Source of the DNA: Aedes albopictus
Lineage: Eukaryota > Arthropoda > Insecta > Diptera > Culicidae
NCBI RefSeq assembly: GCF_035046485.1
Contig: NC_085137.1
Span: 9,378,252-9,442,251, forward strand
Direction of reading: 5' to 3'
DNA: 64,000 nucleotides
Program-made: the position numbers and the translations under genes
Shown: positions 54,924 through 64,000 of the stretch, in pieces
How positions within the stretch are numbered: position 1 is the first letter of the stretch
How the letters are laid out: the number at the start of each line of letters is the position of its first letter
Notes under the pieces: model-generated
What the model was told of the DNA's origin: nothing
The model's input: only the letters and a program-made list of their open reading frames with translations
The model's database searches: none

Positions 54924-55020
54924 TTTGTAATCTGTAACATAGAAAATATTTTCCAATTGTTAGTTTTGAACGAAAATATCACAACACATATAATTAAAAT
55001 GTGTATTTAAAACTTACCTT

Positions 55021-55799
55021 TGCACCAAAACGTGTTACACTTTCCTTTACAATTATTATGTTATCAAACAACACTGGAATATTAGCTGAAATTACTATGA
55101 AATCACTATGCTTCTAGCAACCTTTCTGCATTTACTGTTTGGTTTTCCCTAGTAGATACTGGATGAATTCAGAACCGAGTCAGACATTATTATACAGCTC
55201 ACGGGTATAAATCATAGAATGCTGGGTAAAGACTGCTGGAAGATAGGTAGAGTTGAACGCTCAGGTATCGTCAGGTACGAGTTTGGAGAGTTGGAGCGAG
55301 GTAGATTTGCTGGCGTAGGTATATTGTTATTGAAGAAGATTGTAAATTGTATATACCTGAAATAAAGAGTGCGGCGGTTGTTGATTGAGGTATCAGTCGG
55401 CAGCCGTCTAGTTTGATGGAAGGTGACTAATATTATACTAATATTATACCAATTTTAATCAAAATTGGCTGAAATCTTGCGAAAAGCTGAAATTATACTA
55501 ATGTCATCGTGTCAGACTACGTTGATTTGATCCACTTTTTTGTTTATTGATCTTTGTTCTGCCGCTTGTGTTGTGTGTAAGAGGTAGCGGTCGCGTTCGA
55601 ATGAAATAAAGCAAGCTGACACCCGACCGCGACAACGAAACGAAGGCAGTGAAAAGTGTCGAATGTTTACAAGCCTGGGCCAGCGTGGCCATGGTGGACT
55701 AGTTCCAACAAAGACCATGTTTACAATCACCAACTGTACGTAGTACAGCTAACTGGTATCTAATTACCTGTATCTAATTACCTGTATCTAATACTTATT
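55021..55799. other. 5' region of the transposase gene inside the transposon
   Basis: Noncoding stretch between transposase and the right inverted arm. It presumably holds its promoter. Short tandem echoes ('taattacctgtatc' and 'attatac' repeats) occur at about 55430-55500 and 55755-55790. Open frames at 55504-55733 are not recognised. Confidence 0.4.
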
Positions 55800-56301
55800 A
55801 GCACGTTTTCAGCAGAAGGCAATAAAAACCACTGGAAGAAATCATTGTTCTTGATAGTGGGATTTTGTAACTTGTTTCAAAATACTTTTAAGGCAGTGAA
55901 TTTCACTCAAATCTTTAAGCTGTCAGTGTCATTTTAACTCAAAATTTTCCAATCTTTCCGAAAAAAATACTTTTGAAACTGGAGAAACACGGAGTACATC
56001 CGAAAAGGGCTAAAACTTATTAAGTTATCAAAAAAATCAATATTAAATTAGTAATATCTTCTAAACGGTGCATCTTAGAAAAATGTTACCGAAGTACTTT
56101 TTTCTTGCAAATTTGGTGTACTTTCATAAAATTAGGGCGACAAACTTTTTTGACTTTACTTAATAGCTTTTTTTGAAAACCGTAATTTTTTAAAACATTT
56201 TTTTTTCATTGTAACCTATTTTTCTCCAGAACAACCCACTGTGCACTAGGTAGCATTTTCAGTCAGCTATAACATAAGGATAATAAAAAAAATATTGACA
56301 T

Positions 56302-57544
56302 CCCGCATAATCACAAACTGTAAATGCAGCGTTTCTCATACTGTATATGACTATTAACAATAGTCATTTAACCATTTTTCAAGTTGTCCGAGATAACAGC
56401 AAGCTAACCATGCCACGTACAGATTTGCCAGTTTGACAAATGGTAATCCGCCAAATTACAGTATGTGGAATAGGCAGTTAAGATAGGTTACCATAAAAAA
56501 TCGCTCATATTCTCGAACAAAATTTTCACAAAACAGTAAAGGATATGGTTAGTTTATTATTCAGTTTTTCAAACAATTCACTGTATTGCAAAGGGTTAGA
56601 GAACAGTTGAACAATAAATCTGGAAGAAAAACGGACAATGTATGTGTTATTATTGATTTATGGTCCCCAATAGTATTTTAAACGTATGGTATATGGTTAT
56701 GCTGCTTTCAAACCATTAAAATAAAAAGTCGCTTGTGCGTTCCCCAAAGATTCCTTTTTTATTCAAAAAACATTTATTTCGATTATATTCACAAGAAGCA
56801 TTACATTTTGGGATATCCGGTAACAACTACGATGAATTAAAAATGCTTTTTGGTCTTCCTCCAATAGATACGGATTTTCCATAACATTTTTGCCTAGAGC
56901 AGGACGAATCCTTCCAACGTCCCTCGTAGTCGCACAGAGTCAGGCGAAATGGGGCGCGAAATCTGCAAAATAATTTTCGTTTGAATAGTTAAACCACCAA
57001 AAGCAAAATAGAATTAACACGCAAAACTTACCTCTGTTTAGTATAGATTGCTGCTAGGATTGCTCCAAGTGCTTCAAACAGTTTATCGCAATGCATTTTC
57101 ATTTTGTTTTCCACTGAACCAGACGATGGCCGCACGAATGATTTTGTTTTTATTTTTCTACATAACTGCGCGAACTGCAAAGTTCTGTCGTTACAAATAC
57201 CAATGTTTGCAACTATTTGGCAAACTGTTGAATTTAAGTGGCATACAGTGCAATACACATGTGTAAGTGAATTGTGCAAACATATTTACAAGCCATTTGA
57301 GATATGACCATTCTATATTGTTACCATGTCTCACGAGTTTTCATCGCTATAACATTTGACAATTTCTGCACAATATGATATACTGTTACAACTTGATATG
57401 GGTTATTTAGACCATTCTTTATGATCTCAAAGCATCCGGTCATAGTTTTCAACAGAAATGCACCTGATCGTGATACAGTTACCTTAACAGATAGAGGTGA
57501 CGTACTGTTTGGAGTTTAATGCAAACTGTAATTTTCTATGCGGG
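56302..57544. mobile_element. 1243-bp TIR element nested in the transposon's right arm
   Basis: CCCGCATA (56302) and TATGCGGG (to 57544) are terminal inverted repeats. The left arm at 52150 keeps the empty site (gtgacatgtcaata), so the insert is bounded to the base with AT as a 2-bp target duplication (56300-56301, 57545-57546). Subterminal ACAAACTGTAA / TTACAGTTTG also pair. It contains a small spliced reading frame on the minus strand. Confidence 0.8.
56827..57279 (-). CDS. Small two-exon ORF inside the nested element (function unknown)
   Basis: Exon 1 (57279 to 57032) ends ILAAIYTKQ at a strong donor (CAGAG|GTAAGT). A 69-bp intron follows, with a pyrimidine-rich acceptor (ttattttgcag). 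Exon 2 (56962 to 56827) stays in frame for about 45 codons (FRAPFRLTLCDYEGRW, KDSSCSRQKCYGKS) to a TAG. Together they give 127 residues, Cys-rich at both ends, with no signal or membrane segment evident. The start Met is uncertain, since another exon could precede. I do not recognise the protein. It may be element cargo, a degenerate transposase piece or chance. Confidence 0.35.
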
Positions 57545-57877
57545 ATGTCACTTTTGAGGGAAAAACTATATTTTAGTTCAAATCACAAAAACCAAACATA
57601 TTTTTTTACCGTGCATATTTTCTCCATATAGCACCAACAATTGTCTGAAACTTCGCCGAAGACACCAAACCGATCGGACAAACCGTTTTCGAGATACAAT
57701 TTTTTGAAGATATCATGTGCATTTTTCATAGGCCCTTCTCATAAGTAAGGCTAGATTTAAAATGGCGAACCAAGTATGCAAAACGGCGTTTTTCTCCCCC
57801 AAAGACTTGTATGCAAGGTTTCATCCAAATTAAGATATATGAAAATTACTCGTTGCTGAAATGATATGGAACCGCTC

Positions 57878-58497
57878 ATATATACTTATAATCTCGCTTT
57901 AATCCTGTTCCTGTTGCTTCCAGTTGTTTTTCTCTTAACCTTCCAGGACACGCGCCATCAAGCAGCTAAAACTGCACCGCGCTCGCGATTTATACAACGA
58001 GCGAGGTTTTTTGGTGGTGTTGTACTTTTTACAACAGCGCGCGCGCTGAAGGGTTAATAATTAGGTTTCTCTGCGTGCTTTATTTGAAGCATTTTTATCG
58101 GGTTACCTACATATTAGAGATGCAAGCAGTGCCATGGAATGAGATCAAGCCGAGGGGTCAACCAATAAATATAACTTTTTTTAAATTAAATTATTAGTTT
58201 TGAAATTGCTTAAAAATTATAGCACATACAAAAGTTTCGACATGTGAACAATACACCCATTATAAAAATGATATCTCAAAATGTGTCTTGTTGTTCTTTT
58301 TTGTAAAAAAGTATATTTATAAATATTTGAATGTGTTTCACTGCTTCCCTTTTATTGAGTTTTGCTTCCAAAATCCACACGTTCCATTCACAAGCCCCCC
58401 CCGTCTCGCACTTTGACAGCTGGCTCGCTCATTCATAACTTTGTGTGTGCGTTCGAAACCGAGTGATGTGGCTTTATCATAAGCAGCGAGAAAAATC
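57878..58497 (+). promoter_or_regulatory. Tango1 upstream region
   Basis: The stretch between the transposon end and the Tango1 start codon must hold the gene's promoter and 5'UTR. A GC-rich patch with gcgcgcgcgctgaagggtta lies at about 58038-58055. No TATA box could be fixed with confidence. Confidence 0.4.
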
Positions 58498-58603
58498 ATG
58501 AAAAAGTCGAATTTTGCTTGTTTTGTACATATTAGCTGTTTGGTTTTAGTGCTGGCCATTGCCGGCGGTGGTGCCAAGGAATGCGGTGATCCGGAATGCA
58601 AAA
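58498..58603 (+). CDS. Tango1: Tango1 (MIA/TANGO1 family ER cargo receptor), exon 1
   Basis: 35 codons plus one base, ATG at 58498 to the donor A|GTAAGT at 58604. MKKSNFACFVHISCLVLVLA and the next few residues form a signal peptide (about 1-26). It is followed by KECGDPEC, the start of the lumenal MIA/TANGO1 SH3-like domain (Cys29, Cys34). Phase-1 splicing to 58804 restores ACT (T36) and continues TPIAKAYALL. The open frame that runs from 58785 through the acceptor (MISFILA...) is not the real start. Confidence 0.88.
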
Positions 58604-58803
58604 GTAAGTACGATTTTCCTGGGGGGTTCGCTGCTCCAGATTGAGTGAAAGAGCACTTTCTCGGTTGGTTGACGGGACGGACGGCGGTGACACCGTTCGT
58701 CTTCGTCTCGTCTCGCCCGAGCCACAACAGTGTGGGTCGATGTTAGCGGAACATATCCTTTTTTTGTTGTAAACATCTACTGATGTGATTTCTTTTATTT
58801 TAG

Positions 58804-60225
58804 CTCCGATCGCAAAAGCGTATGCGTTGCTCAAATATATGGGCGGAGGCGGCCAGAAGGTCAACTTGGCGAAAGGCGATAAGTTGTTGATTCTTGGGCG
58901 GAACGTTGGAAAGGATAATGATTACCTGGTTCAGAAGGGGGATGGAAAAATTGGTTTGGCCAACCCGTCATTCATTCGGGAGATGGAGATCCTTGTCTCG
59001 GTGAAAAACCGGATCGTGATCCCGGATGAAGACGAATCGCAGGAGCAAATTAATCCGAGTGCAACGACCGAGCAGAGCGTGGTAGATGGAACTACCATTG
59101 GCGGTGTTCCGTTCACGGAACAGCCCATGCCATCCCAAGAACCGGTACCGATGGAAGAGAAAACTCCGGATTTAGAGATGGTTCCTTCGAATCAGGAGTC
59201 ATCGAGTCTTCCAACAAAAGTAACAGAGGCTTCGGAGCCAGTGAAGACTTCTGAACCGGAACCAGAAGAATTACAGGATAACGACAGTGAAACAGAAGAA
59301 GATGAAGACGGAGAAAGTGAAGACGATGAAGAGGAAGTTGCTGGAGTGGAAGATGATGAAGAAGAAGAAGCTGAAAGTAATGGTGAACAAACGTCTGATA
59401 GTTCTAGTGATAAGCCTGTAGAGCAACCTAGAACCGCTTCTGCAGAAGCATTAGAAAATGCAAACCTCAGTGAAACTGCTGTGAATGATGAAACAACATC
59501 CGAAGAAACAGTAGTTGTAAGCGAAGAAGTAGGATCTTCATCGGATAGCGTGACAACCGATTCATCAGAAACCACCGTAACGGAAGTTCCATTAGATGGT
59601 GCTCCTGAATTGCCACCGACGATGGAATCAGTGGAAGTTACCACTCCAAATTCTATGGAAGAACATCCAACAGCACCAGTCGAATCCACTGAGACCTCCA
59701 CCACAGTTCCGGAAGTGGCTGATCCTACTCCGGTTGAACCTACACCGGCTCCAGAAGTTATCCCTGTTGTAGATTCTCGAGTGGAAATTCCTGTAACGGA
59801 ACAACCCGAGCTTCCTCCACCAGAGACAACCCCTAGCACCGTCAATCCAACTCTCGTCGAAGATGTTCCCACTCCCACTACGGAGTCGGCACTACCTCAA
59901 CCACCATCGGGACTGCTCAGGGGAGGCTTGGGAAGTCTCCTGTCGCACTCGCATCATCACCATCATCATCACGGTCACGGACATGATCATCATAATCACG
60001 ACCATCATCATCATTTGCATGTCCATCATGAAGGTGGCCATCATCATCACCAACAACAGCAACAGCAACAACAAGTGGAGGTTGAACAACATGGACAGCA
60101 GATGCATCTAGAGAAGCCAGAAATTCCTGTGCAAACTGAGTCTTTGGAAGCGGAGGAGAAAAAAACGGATTTTTCGTTCAGCGAAGAAACGTTCGACCAT
60201 CACAAACAACCAGAACAACAAGAAG
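58804..60225 (+). CDS. Tango1: Tango1, exon 2: SH3-like domain, acidic and His-rich lumenal region
   Basis: From the acceptor TTTATTTTAG to the donor AAG|GTAGGA at 60226. Residues about 36-110 complete the SH3-like domain (KVNLAKGDKLLILGRNVG, GKIGLANPSFIREMEIL), which in the family grips bulky cargo such as collagen, in part through its chaperones, at ER exit sites. A long disordered lumenal stretch follows: Glu/Asp-rich (about 185-235), then Pro/Thr/Glu/Ser-rich. A His cluster (417-451) and a Q8 run (452-459) come next. The transmembrane, coiled-coil and proline-rich COPII-binding parts known for the family are not in the window; the remaining exons must lie beyond 64000. RTFI-stop after the donor is read-through into the intron. 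Confidence 0.88.
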
Positions 60226-60389
60226 GTAGGACATTTATTTAAACCACTGAATCAAAAATTCAACCATCGTTCAACAATAATGACAATGTCGCAACCTGAA
60301 TTTGTTGCGACATTTCACTCAATGCGACATAAGTTTGCCCTAACTTGAACAGAATAAAATAAATCATGGGCGTAGCTAGTTGGGGCAGG

Positions 60390-61945
60390 GGAGGTGGGGT
60401 CTCTTGGAAATCCTTCAGAAATTATGTCAGCAATTTCACCAGATTTTTTTTCAGAAATTATTTCAGGAAATTCTCAACGAATTTCTCCATGGATTTTCCC
60501 AGGGATTCCTCCTGGAGATAATTCGAAGATTCAGGGATTACTCCAGGAATTCCTTTAGAGATTCCTCCAGGGATTTCTTCACAATTTTCTTCAAGGAATT
60601 TCGAGGATTTCTCCAGGAATGCTTTCAGAAATTCCACTGGAAATTCCTCCAGGATTTTATTAAAAGATTTTTTTCAGAAGTTAAAAAATAATAGAATTCC
60701 TCTGGAAATTCTTCTAGAAACTTATTCAGTAATTCTTTCATAAATTCGTCTAGAGATTTCTCCAGGAATTTCATCATTGATTCCTCTAACAATCCCACAG
60801 TAATATCTCTAGGAATTCTTGCAGGCATTCCTAGAAGATTTTATCCAGGAATTCTTCCAGGGATTACTTCAGGAATTGATCCTGGACATCCTTCAGAAAT
60901 TATTAACAATTCCTCTAGGGAGTCCTCCAGGCTTTTCTCCATGAATTTCTCCTGAGATTCCCATCAGGAATCTGAGATCCCATCAGGAATTGCTTCAGGA
61001 ATTTATCCAGAGATTTGTCCACGAATTTCTCCTGGGATTTTCCCACGGATTCCTCCAGGAAATCCTTCAGAAGTTCCACCAAGGATACTTCCAGCAAATC
61101 CTCTAGGGATTTCTTAAGAAATTCTTCCTCGAAGTGCTCCAGGAATACCTTCAGTAATTTTTCAGAATTCCTCCAAGGATTTCTCCTCAAATTTCTTCAA
61201 GGATTCCCCCGGGGTTTTCATCAGGAATTCCTTCGCGGATTTCTCCAGGAATTCCTTCAGAAATTCCGCAAGAAATTCCTCCAGAAATTTCTCAATGGAT
61301 TTACCCAAGGAATATCTCCAGGACATCTCTCAGAAATTACGTCAGCAATTTCTCCAGGATTTTTTTCAGGAAATCCTCCCGGTCTTGGGATTTCTTCAGA
61401 GATCCTTCCAGGAAATTCTCCAGGAATACTTTCAGGAATTTTTCAGGGATTCCTCCAGAAATTCTTCCAGGGATCGCTCCAGGGTTTCCTCCAGTAATTT
61501 CCCGTGGAATTTCTCAAAGATATTTTTTTTCAGAAATTTCTCCAACAATTACTCCCAGAGTTTCTCTGGAAATTTTTCCAGGAAAACCTCCTCGATTTTC
61601 TCCAGGGATTGTTCTAAGAATTCATCCAAGAATTTCAGGAATTTCACCAGGAAATCCTGTTGGGTCTCATCCTAGGATTCTTCCAGTAATTACGCCAGGA
61701 TTTTGCCCAGAAATTTCTCCAGGCATTCCTCCAGGATTCTCTCTAGAGATTTTCCCAGGAATACCTTTAGGGATTCCTCCAGGAATTCCATCAGGGATTT
61801 CTCCAAGAATTCCTCCAATGATGCCTTCTGAAATTTCTCTATAATTTCTAGGAAAACATTCCTCAAGAGATTTCTTCTGAAATTACTCCAGACATTCCTC
61901 CCAGAATTCCTCCGGGAATTTCTCAAGAATTTCCTCCAAGGTTGT
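60390..61945. repeat. Degenerate 12-bp-period array (second large copy)
   Basis: Same GGAATTCCTCCA-like unit as at 661-3430, about 1.55 kb long, again in an intron. It again gives frames made of FLQE, NSSR and EEFL tetrads on both strands (60380-60691, 61015-61497, 61295-61675 plus; 60915-61190, 61690-61926 minus). These frames are not genes. Confidence 0.82.
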
Positions 61946-62259
61946 TTGTTGTTGTTGTTTATTTATTTAATCTTTACCGCCTGAGGCGGCCTTCGATTAT
62001 GGATAAACTTAAATCTAAAGTTACTTATCTGAAAATTGTTGTTGTTGTTTCTGGCTTTTCATTGTATGACACCTTATTTTGTAATTCTTTACACTTGTTC
62101 TCATGCTTCTTCTAGCTTCTTCCTTTTTATTCACCACTATTTCCTTCTGCTCCATTCACGGTCGTCTGTTTCCTTTGTCCCTACTTTGGCACTCGTTACA
62201 CTTTCTTTCCACACTTCTCTTTTCTTTCTTCTTTCTTCGCTCTTTGGTCTTCCGTTCTA
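61946..62259. other. Possible antisense LINE 3' tail, then noncoding T-rich DNA
   Basis: 'gttgttgtttatttatttaa' followed by 'cgcctgaggcggcc' looks like a LINE tail (TAAATAAA) read in reverse. The element body is not identifiable. The remainder is T-rich. Confidence 0.4.
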
Positions 62260-62530
62260 AATCTTCTTCCGTCTTTCCTCCTCCTTCTTTCCTTCTCCTT
62301 CTTTCCTCGTCCTCTTTTCCTCCTCCTTCGTTCTTCTCCTTCTTTCCTCCTTCGTTCTTCTCCTTCTTTCCTCTTTCCTCCTTCGTTCTTCTCCTTCTTT
62401 CCTCGTCCTCTTTTCCTCCTTCGTTCTTCTCCTTCTTTCCTCCTTCGTTCTTCTCCTTCTTTCCTCTTTCGTTCTTCTCCCTCTTTCCTCCTTCGTTCTT
62501 CTCCTTCTTTCCTTCTTCTTCGCTTCTACT
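62260..62530. repeat. Pyrimidine minisatellite, about 24-bp unit
   Basis: Tandem copies of CTCCTTCGTTCTTCTCCTTC-like units run on one strand with almost no purines except the G of TTCG. The 145-codon Ser/Phe/Leu frame across it is an artefact. Such tracts can form triplex DNA. Confidence 0.8.
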
Positions 62531-62603
62531 ATCTCGATGATTTCCGTTGTGGGCTTCTCATTCAGGTATCTGATAATTTCGTCCAGGCAATATGCTTTTG
62601 ATC

Positions 62604-62760
62604 AGCGAGACGTGTACCGATTAGGAAGAGGCGAGGAACTTGACGTCCTCCTCCGCACAGCCACCCTCGTGTCATAGAAAGCGTATACCAGCGAGACGTG
62701 TACCGATAAGGGCGTAGCGACGGTCATGACTTCTACACCCGCACGGCCACCCTCGTGGCG
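62604..62760. repeat. Two-copy imperfect direct repeat
   Basis: AGCGAGACGTGTACCGAT occurs at about 62604 and 62690. Each copy is followed by a short variable part and then GCACRGCCACCCTCGTG, making units of about 75-85 bp. GC-richer than its surroundings; origin unknown. Confidence 0.7.
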
Positions 62761-62962
62761 TTGGTTGATCATTCCTAGATTCACTTTACTATTACTTTAG
62801 AGCTTTTAGTAGAACTTGTTACTTCAGACTCTAGTTTAATTTAAAAACACTTCACTAATACTTTACTTTTGCAAAAGAAAATAAAAAATGAATAACTCTT
62901 TTAAAGAAAAACTAGAAAGGACGAGCAAATTCCTTTTAATTCTACTACTGTGCTTATCTTCG

Positions 62963-63009
62963 GACAGATAGGCCTATTTCGTCTGTGACTTACAGACTTC
63001 TTCAGTGTC
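62963..63009 (-). ncRNA. Hammerhead-ribozyme-like motif of the Penelope element
   Basis: Minus strand: GACA-CTGAAGA-A-GTCTGT-aagtc-ACAGAC-GAAA-TAGGCCTAT-C-TGTC. GACA/TGTC forms a 4-bp stem I, GTCTGT/ACAGAC a perfect 6-bp stem II, and ATAGGCCTAT a self-complementary stem III. The conserved boxes CUGANGA and GAAA flank stem II, and the cleavage base would be C (62967). One extra A sits at the base of stem II, which may weaken activity. Hammerheads with a palindromic stem III that act as dimers are known from Penelope-like elements. Confidence 0.6.
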
Positions 63010-63090
63010 AAGTGCTCGACTGAAGAAAAACCTCGCATTCGTTGTGGTATTTATACTAGGAGTGTATGTGCAGGTACGTGTGTGGGTAAA

Positions 63091-63170
63091 AGTGTAGGTA
63101 TAAAAATGTAGGTACAAAATTGTAGGTACAAAATTGTAGGTACAAAATTGTAGGTACATATTTGTAAAAA
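63091..63170. repeat. 14-bp minisatellite in the Penelope 3' region
   Basis: Four to five tandem copies of TGTAGGTACAAAAT with minor variants. They lie between the hammerhead-like motif and the endonuclease frame. Confidence 0.8.
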
Positions 63171-63305
63171 AGGAGGTGTATCTGCCTGTTAGAAAACAGG
63201 GTGTCAATAAGATACCTAAAGCTAGGAAAATTCCTACCGATTTGGTAGGTAGTCAATTGGTGTTTGTTGTGTTATTTTTTTTTTTCCCGCCGATTTGGTA
63301 GGTAG

Positions 63306-64000
63306 TCAATTTGTGTTTTGTGTATTGTGTAATGTTTTGTGTGTGTTAGGTAAAAATTTAAACAGCCACGTGTACCCATTGCCCTGATCCTTGTTAAGTA
63401 GTTTTTTATTGTTTTGTTTGTAAATTTCTAAACTTTCTGCAACATCAAGTTTCCATGGGTTTGTAATGTGTCGTAAGAGTTTAATATTTGAAGTATTCAT
63501 AAAATGTCCTTCATTAAAAATATGTTCAGCAACTTTAGATTTAAAATGATGAATGAGTCCCTTGTCTGTGTCTTTGTGTGCTTTTGATACTTCCGTTATG
63601 TGTTCTTTGAATCGTGTTTTGAGTGTGCGTTTTGTTTGTCCTATGTATATTTTGTCACAGTGATTACATGTTACTTTGTAAACACCAGATTTTGTTAAGT
63701 TGTCCAACGGGTCTTTCGTAGATCCCAAGAGAGTTTGAAGTTGGTTAGCTTTGCTTGTGAAAACTAATTCAAAACCAAACTTTCTGAGAATTGGTCGGAG
63801 TTTTTTGGTGTCATTGTTGTAGTTCACAGTTATCCGTTTAAGTGTAGGTTCTGTCCGTGTCAGTGTAGTCAAAGAACGTCTGTATTGTTGTTGTGTCTTT
63901 TTGTTGATGATCTGTTGTATTGTTTGTTTTGTGTAACCGTTCAACTGTGCTGTTTCGAAAATGTAATTAAGTTCTTTCGTTTTTCCTGTTTCACTAAGTG
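63306..64000 (-). CDS. Penelope-like element, C-terminal GIY-YIG endonuclease (partial)
   Basis: The frame is open from the window edge to a stop at 63306 (about 230 codons); the apparent start at 63944 is only an internal codon. It reads LSETGKTKELNYIFETAQLN and NGYTKQTIQQII (post-RT region). The GIY-YIG domain follows: SGVYKVTCNHCDKIYIGQT, TLKTRFKEH (catalytic Arg), VAEHIFNEGHFM and LDVAESLEIYK (catalytic Glu). The CxxC in CNHC is typical of Penelope endonucleases. The enzyme nicks target DNA for reverse transcription. The visible part is intact. Confidence 0.88.
   Translation of the reverse strand, partial: LSETGKTKELNYIFETAQLNGYTKQTIQQIINKKTQQQYRRSLTTLTRTEPTLKRITVNYNNDTKKLRPILRKFGFELVFTSKANQLQTLLGSTKDPLDNLTKSGVYKVTCNHCDKIYIGQTKRTLKTRFKEHITEVSKAHKDTDKGLIHHFKSKVAEHIFNEGHFMNTSNIKLLRHITNPWKLDVAESLEIYKQNNKKLLNKDQGNGYTWLFKFLPNTHKTLHNTQNTN

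Larger units (their letters stand above)
51812..57877 (-). mobile_element. Long-TIR DNA transposon carrying a transposase, with a nested insert
   Basis: Ends GAGCGATTCCA (51812) and TGGAACCGCTC (to 57877) are inverted. ATAT lies on both sides (51808-51811, 57878-57881) as a possible 4-bp duplication. Inverted arms are about 880 bp: 51812-52690 pairs with 55800-56301 plus 57545-57877. The right arm is interrupted by a 1243-bp insert. Between the arms is the transposase gene on the minus strand. Its superfamily is not assigned. Confidence 0.8.
60226..64000 (+). other. Tango1 intron (continues past the right edge), repeat-filled
   Basis: Begins at the GTAGGA donor. It holds a 12-bp-period array (60390-61945), a possible LINE tail in antisense (about 61955-61995), a pyrimidine minisatellite (62260-62530), a two-copy repeat (62604-62760) and a Penelope-like element (about 62880-64000). 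No acceptor or further Tango1 exon was recognised. Confidence 0.65.
62880..64000 (-). mobile_element. Penelope-like element, 3' part (continues past the right edge)
   Basis: The minus-strand element has its GIY-YIG endonuclease frame (64000-63306). A 3' region follows, with two 33-bp direct repeats (ccgatttggtaggtagtcaa at about 63238 and 63290), a 14-bp minisatellite (63091-63170) and a hammerhead-like motif (62963-63009). The reverse transcriptase domain must lie beyond the window. The 3' end at about 62880 is an estimate. Confidence 0.8.

Noticed and set aside
58785..58803. Upstream extension of Tango1 exon 2 starting MISFILA
   Set aside because: It reads through the intron end. The signal-peptide exon at 58498 with matching splice phase is the better start.
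62103..62540. 145-codon Phe/Ser/Pro frame
   Set aside because: It is a translation of the pyrimidine minisatellite.
1..64000. CRISPR array, bacterial operon, plasmid or phage features
   Set aside because: No regularly spaced repeat-spacer pattern and no prokaryotic gene organisation. Spliced genes and the retroelement content are clearly eukaryotic.

Overview
The window looks like nuclear DNA of an Aedes-type mosquito. Two ordinary host genes, both with GT-AG introns, lie near the ends of about 64 kb of AT-rich DNA that is packed with nested transposable elements. The LTR, RTE, BEL, Penelope and MITE mix and the long repeat-filled introns fit a large culicine genome. The species assignment is inference from content, because no search could be run.

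Host genes. A UDP-glycosyltransferase gene runs on the minus strand. Its exon 1 (5859-6116) and the first part of exon 2 (1-509, cut by the window edge) are joined by a 5.35 kb intron full of repeats. On the plus strand, a two-exon N-terminal part of Tango1 (MIA/TANGO1 family ER cargo receptor) occupies 58498-60225 and runs on past the right edge through an intron. A possible short first exon of a third gene lies near 13.0-13.4 kb but is weak.

Transposable elements, left to right. (1) A degenerate 12-bp array and two TIR/foldback elements in the UGT intron. (2) 7.0-11.9 kb: BEL/Pao remnants and an RTE-clade retroposon split by a 1.23 kb element. (3) 15.9-19.3 kb: a CsRn1-type Gypsy element with a tRNA-Trp-like primer site, truncated in integrase. 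(4) 19.35-23.2 kb: a large inverted-repeat complex with a 2.17 kb TIR element (8-bp target duplication) nested inside. (5) 26.07-30.65 kb: a complete Copia element with two apparently identical 121-bp LTRs, a 5-bp target duplication and one intact 1410-codon gag-pol. (6) 35.4-39.8 kb: an antisense RNase H-bearing LINE flanked by about 620-bp direct repeats. (7) 39.8-49.65 kb: a two-ORF CR1/L2-like LINE split in its RT domain by a complete Gypsy element (42810-48108) with apparently identical 296-bp LTRs and an intact ORF. (8) 50.0-57.9 kb: a TA-flanked TIR element, then a long-TIR DNA transposon encoding a 'SHGKGPCD' transposase and itself carrying a 1.24 kb inserted element. (9) The Tango1 intron: a second 12-bp array, a pyrimidine minisatellite and the 3' end of a Penelope-like element with a GIY-YIG endonuclease and a hammerhead-ribozyme-like motif.

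The host genes do not form an operon or pathway. The main story is layered insertion. Several insertions are resolved to the base by target duplications or by reading frames of the interrupted host element, which gives a relative order: RTE before the 1.23 kb element; CR1-like LINE before Gypsy; long-TIR transposon before the 1.24 kb element. The Copia and Gypsy insertions look young.
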